From contig NZ_CP061800.1 in assembly GCF_017377395.1 (NCBI RefSeq), forward strand, positions 1,178,001 to 1,242,000: a stretch of 64,000 nt of DNA. The letters are read 5' to 3'. Under the pieces are notes generated by a model that made no database searches, was not told the origin of the DNA, and saw nothing but the letters and a program-made list of their open reading frames with translations. This document shows, one piece after another, positions 1-7,783 of this stretch. Origin of the DNA: Desulfonema magnum. Lineage in GTDB: Bacteria; Desulfobacterota; Desulfobacteria; Desulfobacterales; 4be13. Within the stretch, counting starts at the first letter, position 1; every line of letters starts with the position of its first letter. A program made the position numbers and the translations under genes.

Positions 1-1
1 T

Positions 2-268
2 TCTCCGAGGACATTCAAAAACAAAACATCTGCTTCGGATGCGCCGCTTTACAGACACAATACGAAAGATGCTCATTCTGTTGCAGTGAAACGCAAAAAG
101 AGAGATTTCTATTATGAAGATGATTTTTTGGAACGCATGTTTAAATTTCCCTCAAAAGTATTACGCTATGTGCTTTTAAATAAAATAAAAGCCATTGTCT
201 ATGGTCTGGTTCTGATCTTCATGATCTATTTCACAGTGATTGTCATTCGTTCTGTGATTCATAGGTAA
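2..268 (+). CDS. C-terminal part of an unknown membrane-anchored protein (5' end outside window)
   Basis: The reading frame is open from base 2 and ends with TAG at 266-268, so this is probably the tail of a larger gene that begins before the window. An internal GTG at 86 could start a 60-residue protein, but I see no good ribosome-binding site there. The visible part has a basic, aromatic and acidic stretch (KRKKRDFYYEDDF) followed by one clear hydrophobic segment (about the last 25 residues, from KAIVYGLVLIF) and a basic end (RSVIHR). This suggests a single C-terminal membrane anchor with a short charged tail. It lies just upstream of the TPR lipoprotein and exosortase genes on the same strand, separated by a MITE-like repeat. 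I do not recognise the family. Confidence 0.5.
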   Translation, partial: SPRTFKNKTSASDAPLYRHNTKDAHSVAVKRKKRDFYYEDDFLERMFKFPSKVLRYVLLNKIKAIVYGLVLIFMIYFTVIVIRSVIHR

Positions 269-276
269 CAGGAAAA

Positions 277-425
277 TAAGTACCCGATCAAAAGTTTTTT
301 ATACATCTTTTTTTTGTGAACTGCGGAGAAACCCGGCTTTTTCCGTCACGGGCGGCGGCTCATTCCGGGAAAAAAGCCGGGTTTCTTCCCCGGGCAGATA
401 TTGAAAACTTATGGTCAGCTACTTA
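277..425. repeat. MITE-like element, family A, copy 1
   Basis: A roughly 150-bp element with imperfect terminal inverted repeats (TAAGTACC at the left, GCTACTTA at the right, where the other copies have GGTACTTA). It has an internal hairpin formed by a GAAACCCGGC... arm and its complement. Near-identical copies lie at 3625-3776 and 20194-20343. This copy covers the apparent upstream extension of the next gene, so a start at 316 would lie inside the repeat. Confidence 0.85.
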
Positions 426-468
426 TGATAAACTTATTAAAGAGGCTGAGTTGTCAGAGATTTCAAAC

Positions 469-2730
469 ATGGGACGCATAACACGTTACACGGTATTTCA
501 GGCATTATGCCTGCTATCATTTCTCTGTATCGCCGCGTGTACAGAAGATTCAAAAACGCTTTTTCAGCAATGGGATCAGAAAGGTGATGAGCATTTTAAA
601 CAGCGGAAATATGAGGCAGCCCTGGGTGCCTGGAAAGAGGCACTGAAAATTTATCCTCGGAAATCTGAGATTTATATAAAAATTGCAAAGACTTATCTTC
701 GGATGGACTATCCTTCCGAAGCTGCCGAAGCTTTTCATAAAGTGGTCGCTTCGGAGCCGGATGCCTGGGAGGTGTGGCTCGAACTGGCAAAAATACAACT
801 CGCTTTTCTGGATGTGGAAACGGCTGAGGAGAGCTGGCAAAGGGCCTGTCGCGGCGGTGACACATCTGACACCCATATTTTCCACGGCGATCTTATGAGC
901 ATAAAAAATCAGCCTGATGCGGCTGAAGCGGACTACCGGCAGGCCCTTTCCATAGAACCGGCATCTGAGACAGCCATGATCAGACTGGCTGTCTGCTGTC
1001 TGGTACAAGGGAAGACCGAACCTGCGGAAGCTGTCTATGAAAGGCTGGCCTCCCGGAAGCCTGATGCGACGGAAATCCTTTTGGAAATGAGCAATTACTG
1101 GGAACTCCGGGGAACCCTCAAGGAAGCTGAGGCGTATCTTCTCAAAGCCGTGCAGTCTGACCCGGAAAATATCAGACTCCGGAGAATGCTTGCCGAGTTT
1201 TATTTTAACAGTGATTCGTATGAGAAAGCCCGTGTGATCATGGATAAACTCATTAAGAAAAATCCGGCAAACAGGTTTATGAAGAAGTTTCTGGTCGAAA
1301 TTCTGCTGGCGCAAAACCAGATGCCCGCGGCCCAGCTGATACTTGACCAACTTTCCAAGGAGAGAGAAGATGACTTGGAACTGCATCTGCTAAAAGGTAA
1401 ATATTTTATGCTCACTCGCGCTCCCTCTTATGCTGTATCCCATTTTCTGGCAGCGTTGGAAAAAGACCCCGGCCTCCCTGTGTCTCATTATTTTCTGGGC
1501 CTTGCTTATCTGGCCGGCGGACAAATCAGTCTGGCCCGGGAGCGCATGATCAAGGTACTGACGACAGATCCGTATTTTTCCGAAGCTGACCTGGCACTGG
1601 CTGATATTCGATATAAAGAAAAAGCATTTGATGCAAGCCTGGAGCATGCCCGAAGGATTTACGAGAGGGAACCGGAAAACGTGCGGTCACACCTGATGAT
1701 GGGGAATGTGTTTCTTGCCCAGGGGCGCTATGATTCGGCCATTCTCAGATTTGAAGCGGCCCGGCGTCTTTCTCCTGACATGGCAGCGCCTCTTTATTAC
1801 AAGGCCCTGATCGCTGAATTATCAAATTATGATGAAAAAGCCCTTGAAATCTATGAGGCACTGCTGGAGCAGCATCCTGACTTAGCAGATGCATCCATGA
1901 GATATGCTCAGTTGCTCATCCGGACAGGGGACATCGAGATGGCAAAGCTGTGCGTTGAGGAAGCTGTAAAAGAAATGCCGCAGAACGGATTCCTTCATCA
2001 TATACTGGGCCAGGTATATTTGGTTCTGGATGAGACAGAGAAAGCCAAAACGCATTTTGAACAGGCTGTTTCCGCTGAACCTGAATTGGCTGCCGCTTAC
2101 CTGCGGCTGGCGGAAATCTATAAAAACAGTCAGGACCAGGAAAATATGATTCGGGTACTGAAAGCCTGCATCACCAATCTTCCCAATTTTCCCAAAGCTT
2201 ATATTGAACTGGCAGATGCCTACAGACAGAAAATGTGGTTTAAAGAGGCCGCTGACACACTTGAAACCGCGATGACCCGAAATCCGGACTCTCCATACCT
2301 TGCCAATAATTTGGCGTGGCTTTTTTTGGAGCGGGACACAAATGCGGACAAGGCGCTCAAACTCGCCCGCTTCGCGTCCGAGCGTCTTCCAAAAGACGGG
2401 GGCGTGACAGACACTCTGGGCTGGGCGTATTATAAAAATAACACCGTTACCCAGGCAATCCTCACGCTCACGGAGGCGCGCTCCCTGGAACCGGAACACC
2501 CGCTGATTCATTTTCATCTGGGAATGGCCCTTTATGCCAGCGGAAAGATGCCGGATGCCACAGAGCGTCTGAAGCATGCGCTTGAATTAGGCTTGGAAAA
2601 CCCTGAACGGGAACACGCGAAAAAGCACCTCAGACAGCTGCGAGGTCAGCCGGTCCCCGGTTCGCTATCTGACACTGTCCCGCTTTCGGAAAAACTCTAT
2701 CAGGGATTGGAGGATGAGGCGTGGGAATAA
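469..2730 (+). CDS. TPR-repeat lipoprotein (PrsT-like, exosortase-associated)
   Basis: 753 residues from the ATG at 469. An in-frame GTG at 316 would start inside a repeat element and is not favoured. The protein begins with a lipoprotein signal (FQALCLLSFLCIAAC), so it is expected to be lipidated at Cys about residue 22. The rest is a long array of about 20 tetratricopeptide-type repeats (recurring A..Y..A...DP pattern), which normally act as protein-protein scaffolds. The stop is directly followed by the exosortase start, so the two are probably co-transcribed. TPR lipoproteins of this size next to an exosortase are known as PrsT in PEP-CTERM/exosortase loci. I infer a role in exopolysaccharide or surface-protein export, but assignment to PrsT itself is by context and length only. 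Confidence 0.8.
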   Translation: MGRITRYTVFQALCLLSFLCIAACTEDSKTLFQQWDQKGDEHFKQRKYEAALGAWKEALKIYPRKSEIYIKIAKTYLRMDYPSEAAEAFHKVVASEPDAWEVWLELAKIQLAFLDVETAEESWQRACRGGDTSDTHIFHGDLMSIKNQPDAAEADYRQALSIEPASETAMIRLAVCCLVQGKTEPAEAVYERLASRKPDATEILLEMSNYWELRGTLKEAEAYLLKAVQSDPENIRLRRMLAEFYFNSDSYEKARVIMDKLIKKNPANRFMKKFLVEILLAQNQMPAAQLILDQLSKEREDDLELHLLKGKYFMLTRAPSYAVSHFLAALEKDPGLPVSHYFLGLAYLAGGQISLARERMIKVLTTDPYFSEADLALADIRYKEKAFDASLEHARRIYEREPENVRSHLMMGNVFLAQGRYDSAILRFEAARRLSPDMAAPLYYKALIAELSNYDEKALEIYEALLEQHPDLADASMRYAQLLIRTGDIEMAKLCVEEAVKEMPQNGFLHHILGQVYLVLDETEKAKTHFEQAVSAEPELAAAYLRLAEIYKNSQDQENMIRVLKACITNLPNFPKAYIELADAYRQKMWFKEAADTLETAMTRNPDSPYLANNLAWLFLERDTNADKALKLARFASERLPKDGGVTDTLGWAYYKNNTVTQAILTLTEARSLEPEHPLIHFHLGMALYASGKMPDATERLKHALELGLENPEREHAKKHLRQLRGQPVPGSLSDTVPLSEKLYQGLEDEAWE

Positions 2731-3618
2731 GTGAATCAGAAATTAAGAGAAAGGAACCATAAAAGAAAAATGCAAAAACAAATACACTCAATTTATATTC
2801 AAATGGTTATATTGGCCGTGTCCTTCTCTGCCCTTTTTGGTAACACCTTTATCAAGCTGGTTCGTGACTGGTCCAATGACGATAATTATTCACACGGATT
2901 TCTCATTCCTTTCATTACTGGCTACATGATATGGCAAAAGAAAGAAAAATTATCCGAATACGTTTTAAAACCAAGCAATTGGGGGTTGTTTGTCATTGGA
3001 ACAGGGATGCTGATGCATATCGCCGGAAACATCGGAGCGGAACTTTTCACCATGCGATTTGCTATTGTAATAACTATCCTGGGGCTGTCATTATATATTT
3101 TCGGAAAACAGATCAGTTGGGAAATCATCATTCCTATCGGATATCTGATATTTATGATTCCTATTCCTGCGATTATCTGGAATAAACTCGCGTTTCCGCT
3201 TCAACTGTTTGCAGCGGATTTGACAACTCAGGTCATAGAATTTATCGGCATTCCCATTCTTCGGGAAGGTAATATATTGCATCTGGCAGATGCTTCCCTG
3301 GAGGTGGTGGATGCATGTTCGGGCCTGCGCTCACTGACCTCTTTGTTGGCCCTGGGCGGAGCATTTGCCTATATTATTTCATTGCGAACCGTTAACAAAT
3401 GGATACTCTTTTTATCAGCCATTCCCATCGCCATATTTGTGAATATCCTTCGTCTGACCTCCACGGCAATGCTGGCTCATCGGATCGGTATCAAAGCAGC
3501 CCAGGGTGCTATACATGAAACATCAGGCATACTGGTCTTTGTTATTGCGTTTATTCTTCTCTTTGTTATTTCTCTGACCCTCACAAAAATCGAATCAAAA
3601 TTCATCTCTCCGTCATAA
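2731..3618 (+). CDS. Exosortase (transmembrane transpeptidase-like, EpsH/Xrt family)
   Basis: A 295-residue, highly hydrophobic protein with about eight membrane segments. The three residues of the exosortase active site are visible: Cys196 in [11 protein letters not shown], Arg241 in NILRLTSTA and His262 in AIHETSG. Exosortases are inner-membrane cysteine enzymes that process proteins with a C-terminal PEP-CTERM-type sorting signal. They often sit in exopolysaccharide loci. The GTG start at 2731 abuts the TAA of the TPR gene; an ATG at 2770 (MQKQIHS) is an alternative start. No fused EpsI-type domain is present at the C-terminus. I found no protein in this window with a convincing PEP-CTERM tail, so its substrates are elsewhere. 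Confidence 0.9.
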   Translation: MNQKLRERNHKRKMQKQIHSIYIQMVILAVSFSALFGNTFIKLVRDWSNDDNYSHGFLIPFITGYMIWQKKEKLSEYVLKPSNWGLFVIGTGMLMHIAGNIGAELFTMRFAIVITILGLSLYIFGKQISWEIIIPIGYLIFMIPIPAIIWNKLAFPLQLFAADLTTQVIEFIGIPILREGNILHLADASLEVVDACSGLRSLTSLLALGGAFAYIISLRTVNKWILFLSAIPIAIFVNILRLTSTAMLAHRIGIKAAQGAIHETSGILVFVIAFILLFVISLTLTKIESKFISPS

Positions 3619-3624
3619 GGAAAT

Positions 3625-3776
3625 TAAGTACCTGAGCAAAAGTTTTCTATACATCTTTTTTGCCTCGAACCGCGGAGAAACCCGGGTTTTTCCGTCACGG
3701 GCGGCAGGTCATTCCGGTAAGAAAAGCCGGGTTTCTTCCCCGGTAAAAATATCGAAAACTTATGGTTAGGTACTTA
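3625..3776. repeat. MITE-like element, family A, copy 2
   Basis: 152 bp bounded by TAAGTACC and GGTACTTA, with about 22 bp of imperfect terminal inverted repeat. The interior is the same GAAACCCGG-type hairpin as in the copies at 277-425 and 20194-20343. It follows the exosortase stop by 6 bp and may act as the transcription end between the convergent exosortase and CHAT genes. Confidence 0.85.
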
Positions 3777-4081
3777 TAACACCTTGATATTCTGGTCTGC
3801 TGATATGAGAGATGATGGCCGGTGTTGTTTTTTCTCCTTCCTTCGGTTATCTCGTTCCCACGCGAAGCATCTCTCGTTCTCATGGTTTGCGCGGAAGTGC
3901 AGGAGGAATGCTTCGCGTTCCGAACACCATCTCATACTCATGTATCTTGTTCTCACGCAAAACGTGGTAACGAGACGAACAAGCCGGGTCAATTCAGAGA
4001 CCTGACTGAAAAGTATATTTTGTTTGGAATGATCTGAAAGCCGCGAACGCGGCAGAAAACAACAGAGGAGGTCAGCGGGTG
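3777..4081. other. Intergenic gap with degenerate hairpin repeats
   Basis: No credible gene. The stretch holds several degraded copies of a short repeat built on CTCGTTCCCACGCGAAG and its complement; a cleaner copy is at 19882-19912. The short open frames on both strands are made of these repeats. Confidence 0.5.
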
Positions 4082-6079
4082 TTACAGATGAGGAATGACC
4101 TCGACTTCCCACCTTTTTTTCAAATTATTCTTTCCCTTTGTTACCCGGGCAGAAGATGTGCCGGATTCAACGGAGATGACTTTCAAAAAAGTATCTTTTC
4201 CAACAACCCTGAGCCATTGCCCCATTCTGACGCCTGCTTCATATCCGATATTCAGTGTGACCTTATTCTCCGTTATCTCCGAAATAAGGCCCCTGAGCGG
4301 ATAGCGTTCTGCCAGTTTTCTCAAAAGATTCTCGGAAAGTTCTTTTTTCTGGGCAAGTATGGGCTTGTTTACATCCAGTTCCTCAAACAGGTTATCAATC
4401 ACGGTTCCTGTTTTTTTATCCACCAGCCGCATTAAAACAAGAGATTGTTCCTCATCCTCATACACTTCGAGAAAGAGAAGCACTTTCGGCATGAGGAGCT
4501 TTAACTGTTCAGGCTTTTCCCAAATCAGTTCCCGGAGGATGATATCATAAGATTTCCTCTCCAGTATTTTAAAACGGGAGTGTTCAATAAGCTGGTTCTG
4601 AATGGCAAACGCAGCCAGATTTTCTTTTTTTTTATTGGAAACAGAGAGTTGAGAGTCAAATATCATGGCCATCGTCAGAACTTTGGCGTTTTGTTGTTCA
4701 GCAGGCAGATTTGTGATTTTTGTCAGTTCTCTGAATAATGCCTCGGTTCGTTTCTGTTTTTTCTCGGCCTGGTTTGTAAGAAGTTCCTGTATCCTGATCT
4801 TTTGGTTCAAGCTGAATCCTTGGATGAAGTAATTGCCTGCAATGATCCCGGATACCAGGATAATGACTGTCAGAAACACAGTCAGCCATGTCTGCATTTC
4901 TTTTAATTTTGCTGTGTTCAGCGTGTAGTTAAACAATGTTCCTCTTGTCGCAGTGGCCCGGGTGATCGCAGGTTCGGGCGCGGACTGTTTCCGAGGGGCT
5001 TCATTTTCAGCAAAATAGCTGATTCTCGGATCCCCATATAAAATATAACTGGCCCAGCACGTATCAGGACCGTATTTGTCTATCAGATTGGTTCTCGCCT
5101 CTCTCACTGCTTTGCCCATGGGTGTTCCGTTGCTCAGAAGCCCGTAGAATTCATGGGCAAAATGGCTGCTGGGTTCGTCCATTATCTCCCAGAACGCGCC
5201 GAGATAATGTTTCACACCTGAACGCAAAAAAGCGTTTGCCAGCCCGAAAGATCCTTCGTCGGTCTTTTCTCTCCGTTCCCATGCGTCTGTGCGTGCGGAC
5301 TGACACGCATTGGAAAACACAAGCGCCGGCATTGCCGAACTGCTTGCCATTTTATCAATGTCACTGACCGTGAAATTACCGTCTGCCAATTTCCATCCGC
5401 TTTGCCCCGGCCCGCTCTGATCGCTTTTTGAACTGTACTCGGCATGGCCTGCAAAATGGACAACATCATAACTTTTTATTCTTTCTTTTACCTCGTCCGG
5501 CGTGATCTCCGCGTCCAGGCAGGGATCAATCATATCTTCTTCCTGATTCAGCCGGGCCATGGTCTGAAAAAGCCTCAGCCCTTCCGAACCGGCAATATCA
5601 AGGTCTCCCCGGGGATTCGCCAGTATCCACATATTTAAGGGCTTTGTCAATGGGCGTTCATTGCTTTCCGCGATCTTTTGGCGGGTTTTTACCAGTCTGC
5701 CCATACTGAATCGCTGGCAGAGAAATTTATCATCCACGCAGAGCAGTTCCCACGGTATGTGAACCAAGCCGTCATCAAGTTTCAGCACCAGATACTCAGC
5801 CTCGGATTTCCTGAGTTTCTCTTTGATATCCAAGGGCAGCAGCTCATCGCATAACATCTGTCCCACAGCTTTGAGCTTTTCGAACTCCTGAAGCCCTCCG
5901 CATCCTTTTCTGCTGGCGTTGTTCAACGCCTCGGCCATGGAAACACTCGTCTTTTCGATCTTATCCATGGGAGCGGGCAAGTCCTCATAATGCCAAATGA
6001 CATCCCGAGAGGTATGAATTCCTATCTTCAGGCGATTTTTCTCTCTCGCGGCTTCAAGATAAATCGTATTATTTTTCAT
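4082..6079 (-). CDS. Membrane-anchored CHAT-domain protein with C-terminal CsgG/FlgO-like region
   Basis: 665 residues. Residues about 90-360 form a CHAT (caspase-like, clan CD) domain. The catalytic pair is visible as His212 in VVHFAGHAEYS and Cys259 in LVFSNACQSA, and the typical CHAT end AVREAR...WASYILYGDP is present. A single membrane segment follows at about 398-420 (WLTVFLTVIILVSGIIAG). The last 245 residues include a stretch resembling CsgG/FlgO-type domains (RFKILERKSYDIILREL) and a small FlgT-like beta end. The predicted layout is a cytoplasmic protease domain with a periplasmic sensor-like part. The start overlaps the zf-HC2 gene by 11 bp, so the two are translationally coupled. 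Role inferred: regulated proteolysis, possibly of a partner in the sigma-factor locus just upstream. The substrate is unknown. Confidence 0.8.
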   Translation of the reverse strand: MKNNTIYLEAAREKNRLKIGIHTSRDVIWHYEDLPAPMDKIEKTSVSMAEALNNASRKGCGGLQEFEKLKAVGQMLCDELLPLDIKEKLRKSEAEYLVLKLDDGLVHIPWELLCVDDKFLCQRFSMGRLVKTRQKIAESNERPLTKPLNMWILANPRGDLDIAGSEGLRLFQTMARLNQEEDMIDPCLDAEITPDEVKERIKSYDVVHFAGHAEYSSKSDQSGPGQSGWKLADGNFTVSDIDKMASSSAMPALVFSNACQSARTDAWERREKTDEGSFGLANAFLRSGVKHYLGAFWEIMDEPSSHFAHEFYGLLSNGTPMGKAVREARTNLIDKYGPDTCWASYILYGDPRISYFAENEAPRKQSAPEPAITRATATRGTLFNYTLNTAKLKEMQTWLTVFLTVIILVSGIIAGNYFIQGFSLNQKIRIQELLTNQAEKKQKRTEALFRELTKITNLPAEQQNAKVLTMAMIFDSQLSVSNKKKENLAAFAIQNQLIEHSRFKILERKSYDIILRELIWEKPEQLKLLMPKVLLFLEVYEDEEQSLVLMRLVDKKTGTVIDNLFEELDVNKPILAQKKELSENLLRKLAERYPLRGLISEITENKVTLNIGYEAGVRMGQWLRVVGKDTFLKVISVESGTSSARVTKGKNNLKKRWEVEVIPHL

Positions 6080-6698
6080 AAAAACCTGCGTCGGTTATCT
6101 CAAAAGAGTAGCCCCCTTTTTCCACGGCATCCTGCTCCAGCATCAGACTGTAATTGCCAAAAGGCTGCCTATCAAAGAGTACATACTCACGGTCTCGTTT
6201 CAGAATCTGGCCAAACGGAAATTTTCCATCGCGTATCAGAGTGAGACAGACGTTTTTTGCGACATTATTATTTTTTGCGACCTTAACCCATATGCGTGCC
6301 GTATCATTTGCTTCCTTTTCAACATACAGCTCTGTTTGCAGTTCGTTGATTTCCTTTTTCACAAGCATAGAGCCCACATCCGACATTGCCCCGGAACGGA
6401 CAGGCGAGGGTTCGTAATGGGGTATCCATTCAGGAGGTGCCAGTCCTCTGATCCATTCAGAGAATTTCTTCTTCAGCGTGTCCCCGACCTCTTGCAAAAG
6501 GCTCCGGACAAGTTCCATGGGACCAGGTTCATATTCAGCCAGTTCGCTGTCGTCCAACAAGGTTCTTGCCAAGACAAATTCTTCCAAACATTCATCGCAC
6601 GCCGCGAGGTGTTTCTCCGTCTGATTTCTTTCTCTGTCCGAAAGATCGCCGCTGATATAATCGGCAAGAACATCCATATCAATGCACTGTAGTTTCAT
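6069..6698 (-). CDS. zf-HC2 (anti-sigma-type zinc finger) protein
   Basis: 209 residues. The N-terminus carries the HxxxCxxC zinc motif of zf-HC2 anti-sigma domains (His30, Cys34, Cys37 in KHLAACDEC), preceded by the usual helix with LADYISGDLS. A middle linker and a C-terminal beta-rich region (about 120-209, ending EITDAGFYEK) follow; no membrane segment is seen, so it is soluble. A strong ribosome-binding site (AAGGAGG, 8 bases before ATG at 6698) fixes the start. It overlaps the CHAT gene and lies downstream of a sigma-factor gene on the same strand, across a 488-bp gap containing a heptamer array. It is likely a zinc-binding regulator of that sigma factor, or an adaptor for the CHAT protein. 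Confidence 0.78.
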   Translation of the reverse strand: MKLQCIDMDVLADYISGDLSDRERNQTEKHLAACDECLEEFVLARTLLDDSELAEYEPGPMELVRSLLQEVGDTLKKKFSEWIRGLAPPEWIPHYEPSPVRSGAMSDVGSMLVKKEINELQTELYVEKEANDTARIWVKVAKNNNVAKNVCLTLIRDGKFPFGQILKRDREYVLFDRQPFGNYSLMLEQDAVEKGGYSFEITDAGFYEK

Positions 6699-7068
6699 AA
6701 TAAAAGCCTCCTTTACTGTAACTAATACACAGGGAATAAAAAATTCTTACATGCAAATCTTATGCTGACAACTTACTGTTAAAAAAGCTGTTTTTTTTTA
6801 TCATTTTTATCCATAAACGCCGATATCCGAACACTGAGACAAGCGTATTCGGAAATCTGCCCGCTCAAAGATCAGAAGCGTTTTTTACAGCCTTTTTCCC
6901 TGCATATTCCATAGAATAATAAAATAGCAGAATAAGTCAATGGGGTAAAAGAAGTATTCAGGGGGGGGACAATTCTCCTTCTTCATACTCCTCTGAAACT
7001 TGGAACTTGAAACTCGAAACTTGAAATTCGACAGATTTCTATGTATGCGTATTTAACTGTTCCGAATT
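6699..7068. other. AT-rich upstream region of the zf-HC2/CHAT pair
   Basis: No gene seen. It presumably contains the promoter for the zf-HC2/CHAT pair, but I cannot point to a confident -35/-10 pair. A short run of the heptamer AACTTGA (complement of TCAAGTT) lies at about 6996-7030. Confidence 0.4.
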
Positions 7069-7186
7069 TCGAGTTTCAAGTTTCAAGTTTCAAGTTTCAA
7101 GTTTCAAGTTTCAAGTTTCAAGTTTCAAGTTTCAAGTTTCAAGTTTCAAGTTTCAAGTTCCGAGTTTCAAGTTTCAAGTTTCAAAT
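7069..7186. repeat. Heptamer tandem array H1 (TTTCAAG)n
   Basis: About 16 tandem copies of the 7-mer TTTCAAG with a few variants (TTCCGAG). It abuts the last codons of the sigma-factor gene (stop at 7187-7189 on the minus strand). The same family recurs at 18184-18302, 47935-48077 and 55676-55792. Confidence 0.95.
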
Positions 7187-7783
7187 CTAATCTTCTACTA
7201 ATTTTTTCAGTCTTTTTATCGCTCTGGATTTTATAGTATAAATATTCCCGATTTCTCTTTTCATATATGAAGCAACATCCTGCAAAGAGAATTCATAGAC
7301 ATAATGGAGTTTGAACACCAGGCGTTCGACAGAGGGCAGTTTCTCCGAGGCTTCAACGATTTTCAACAGCTTTTCCCGGGCTTCCAGGCGGTTCACTTCC
7401 TTCTTCATGTCCAGTTCCTGTTTCATGTCTTCAAACAGCGTCAGATACTGGCGTGCGACAATACTGTGAGGATCTTTCCCCCTGAGATGATTTAACGCGG
7501 TTCTGTTTGAAATAAGAATAATCCATCCTGCAAGATTACATCCGCCCCCTTCTCTGTATTGTCTCAGGCGCCTGCAATCATCATCAAACAGTTGCACAAA
7601 CACGTCTTGCTGAACTTCTTCAAGTTCCTCTCTGACCAACGGGGCGTTTTTAAAAATAAATGTCTTCTGGACGGTTTTATAAATCAGGTTCCAATATTGC
7701 CGAGTCAGTTTCTCGCATTTCTTATGATGTATGCACTCATGCAGAATTTCACGCTCTTCTTCAGGTGTAAGTTTCTTTTTCAT
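7187..7783 (-). CDS. RNA polymerase sigma factor, ECF (sigma-70 family) type
   Basis: 198 residues. Region 2 is visible at about 45-110 (EELEEVQQDVFVQLF, then GWIILISNRTALNHLR), and region 4 with its helix-turn-helix at about 145-195 (LPSVERLVFKLHYVYEFSLQDVASYMKRE, then IKRLKKLV). The linker is short and there is no region 1, as in ECF sigma factors. It would direct RNA polymerase to a dedicated promoter set. The start overlaps the stop of the upstream lipoprotein gene by 4 bp, so the two form one operon. A downstream zf-HC2 protein is the natural candidate anti-sigma factor, although the two genes are separated by a heptamer array. Confidence 0.88.
   Translation of the reverse strand: MKKKLTPEEEREILHECIHHKKCEKLTRQYWNLIYKTVQKTFIFKNAPLVREELEEVQQDVFVQLFDDDCRRLRQYREGGGCNLAGWIILISNRTALNHLRGKDPHSIVARQYLTLFEDMKQELDMKKEVNRLEAREKLLKIVEASEKLPSVERLVFKLHYVYEFSLQDVASYMKREIGNIYTIKSRAIKRLKKLVED

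Noticed and set aside
316..468. Upstream extension of the TPR lipoprotein gene
   Set aside because: It lies within the family A repeat and would bury the lipoprotein signal 51 residues inside the protein.
550..1386. 278-residue minus-strand open frame under the TPR gene
   Set aside because: Antisense shadow of a clear TPR coding sequence.
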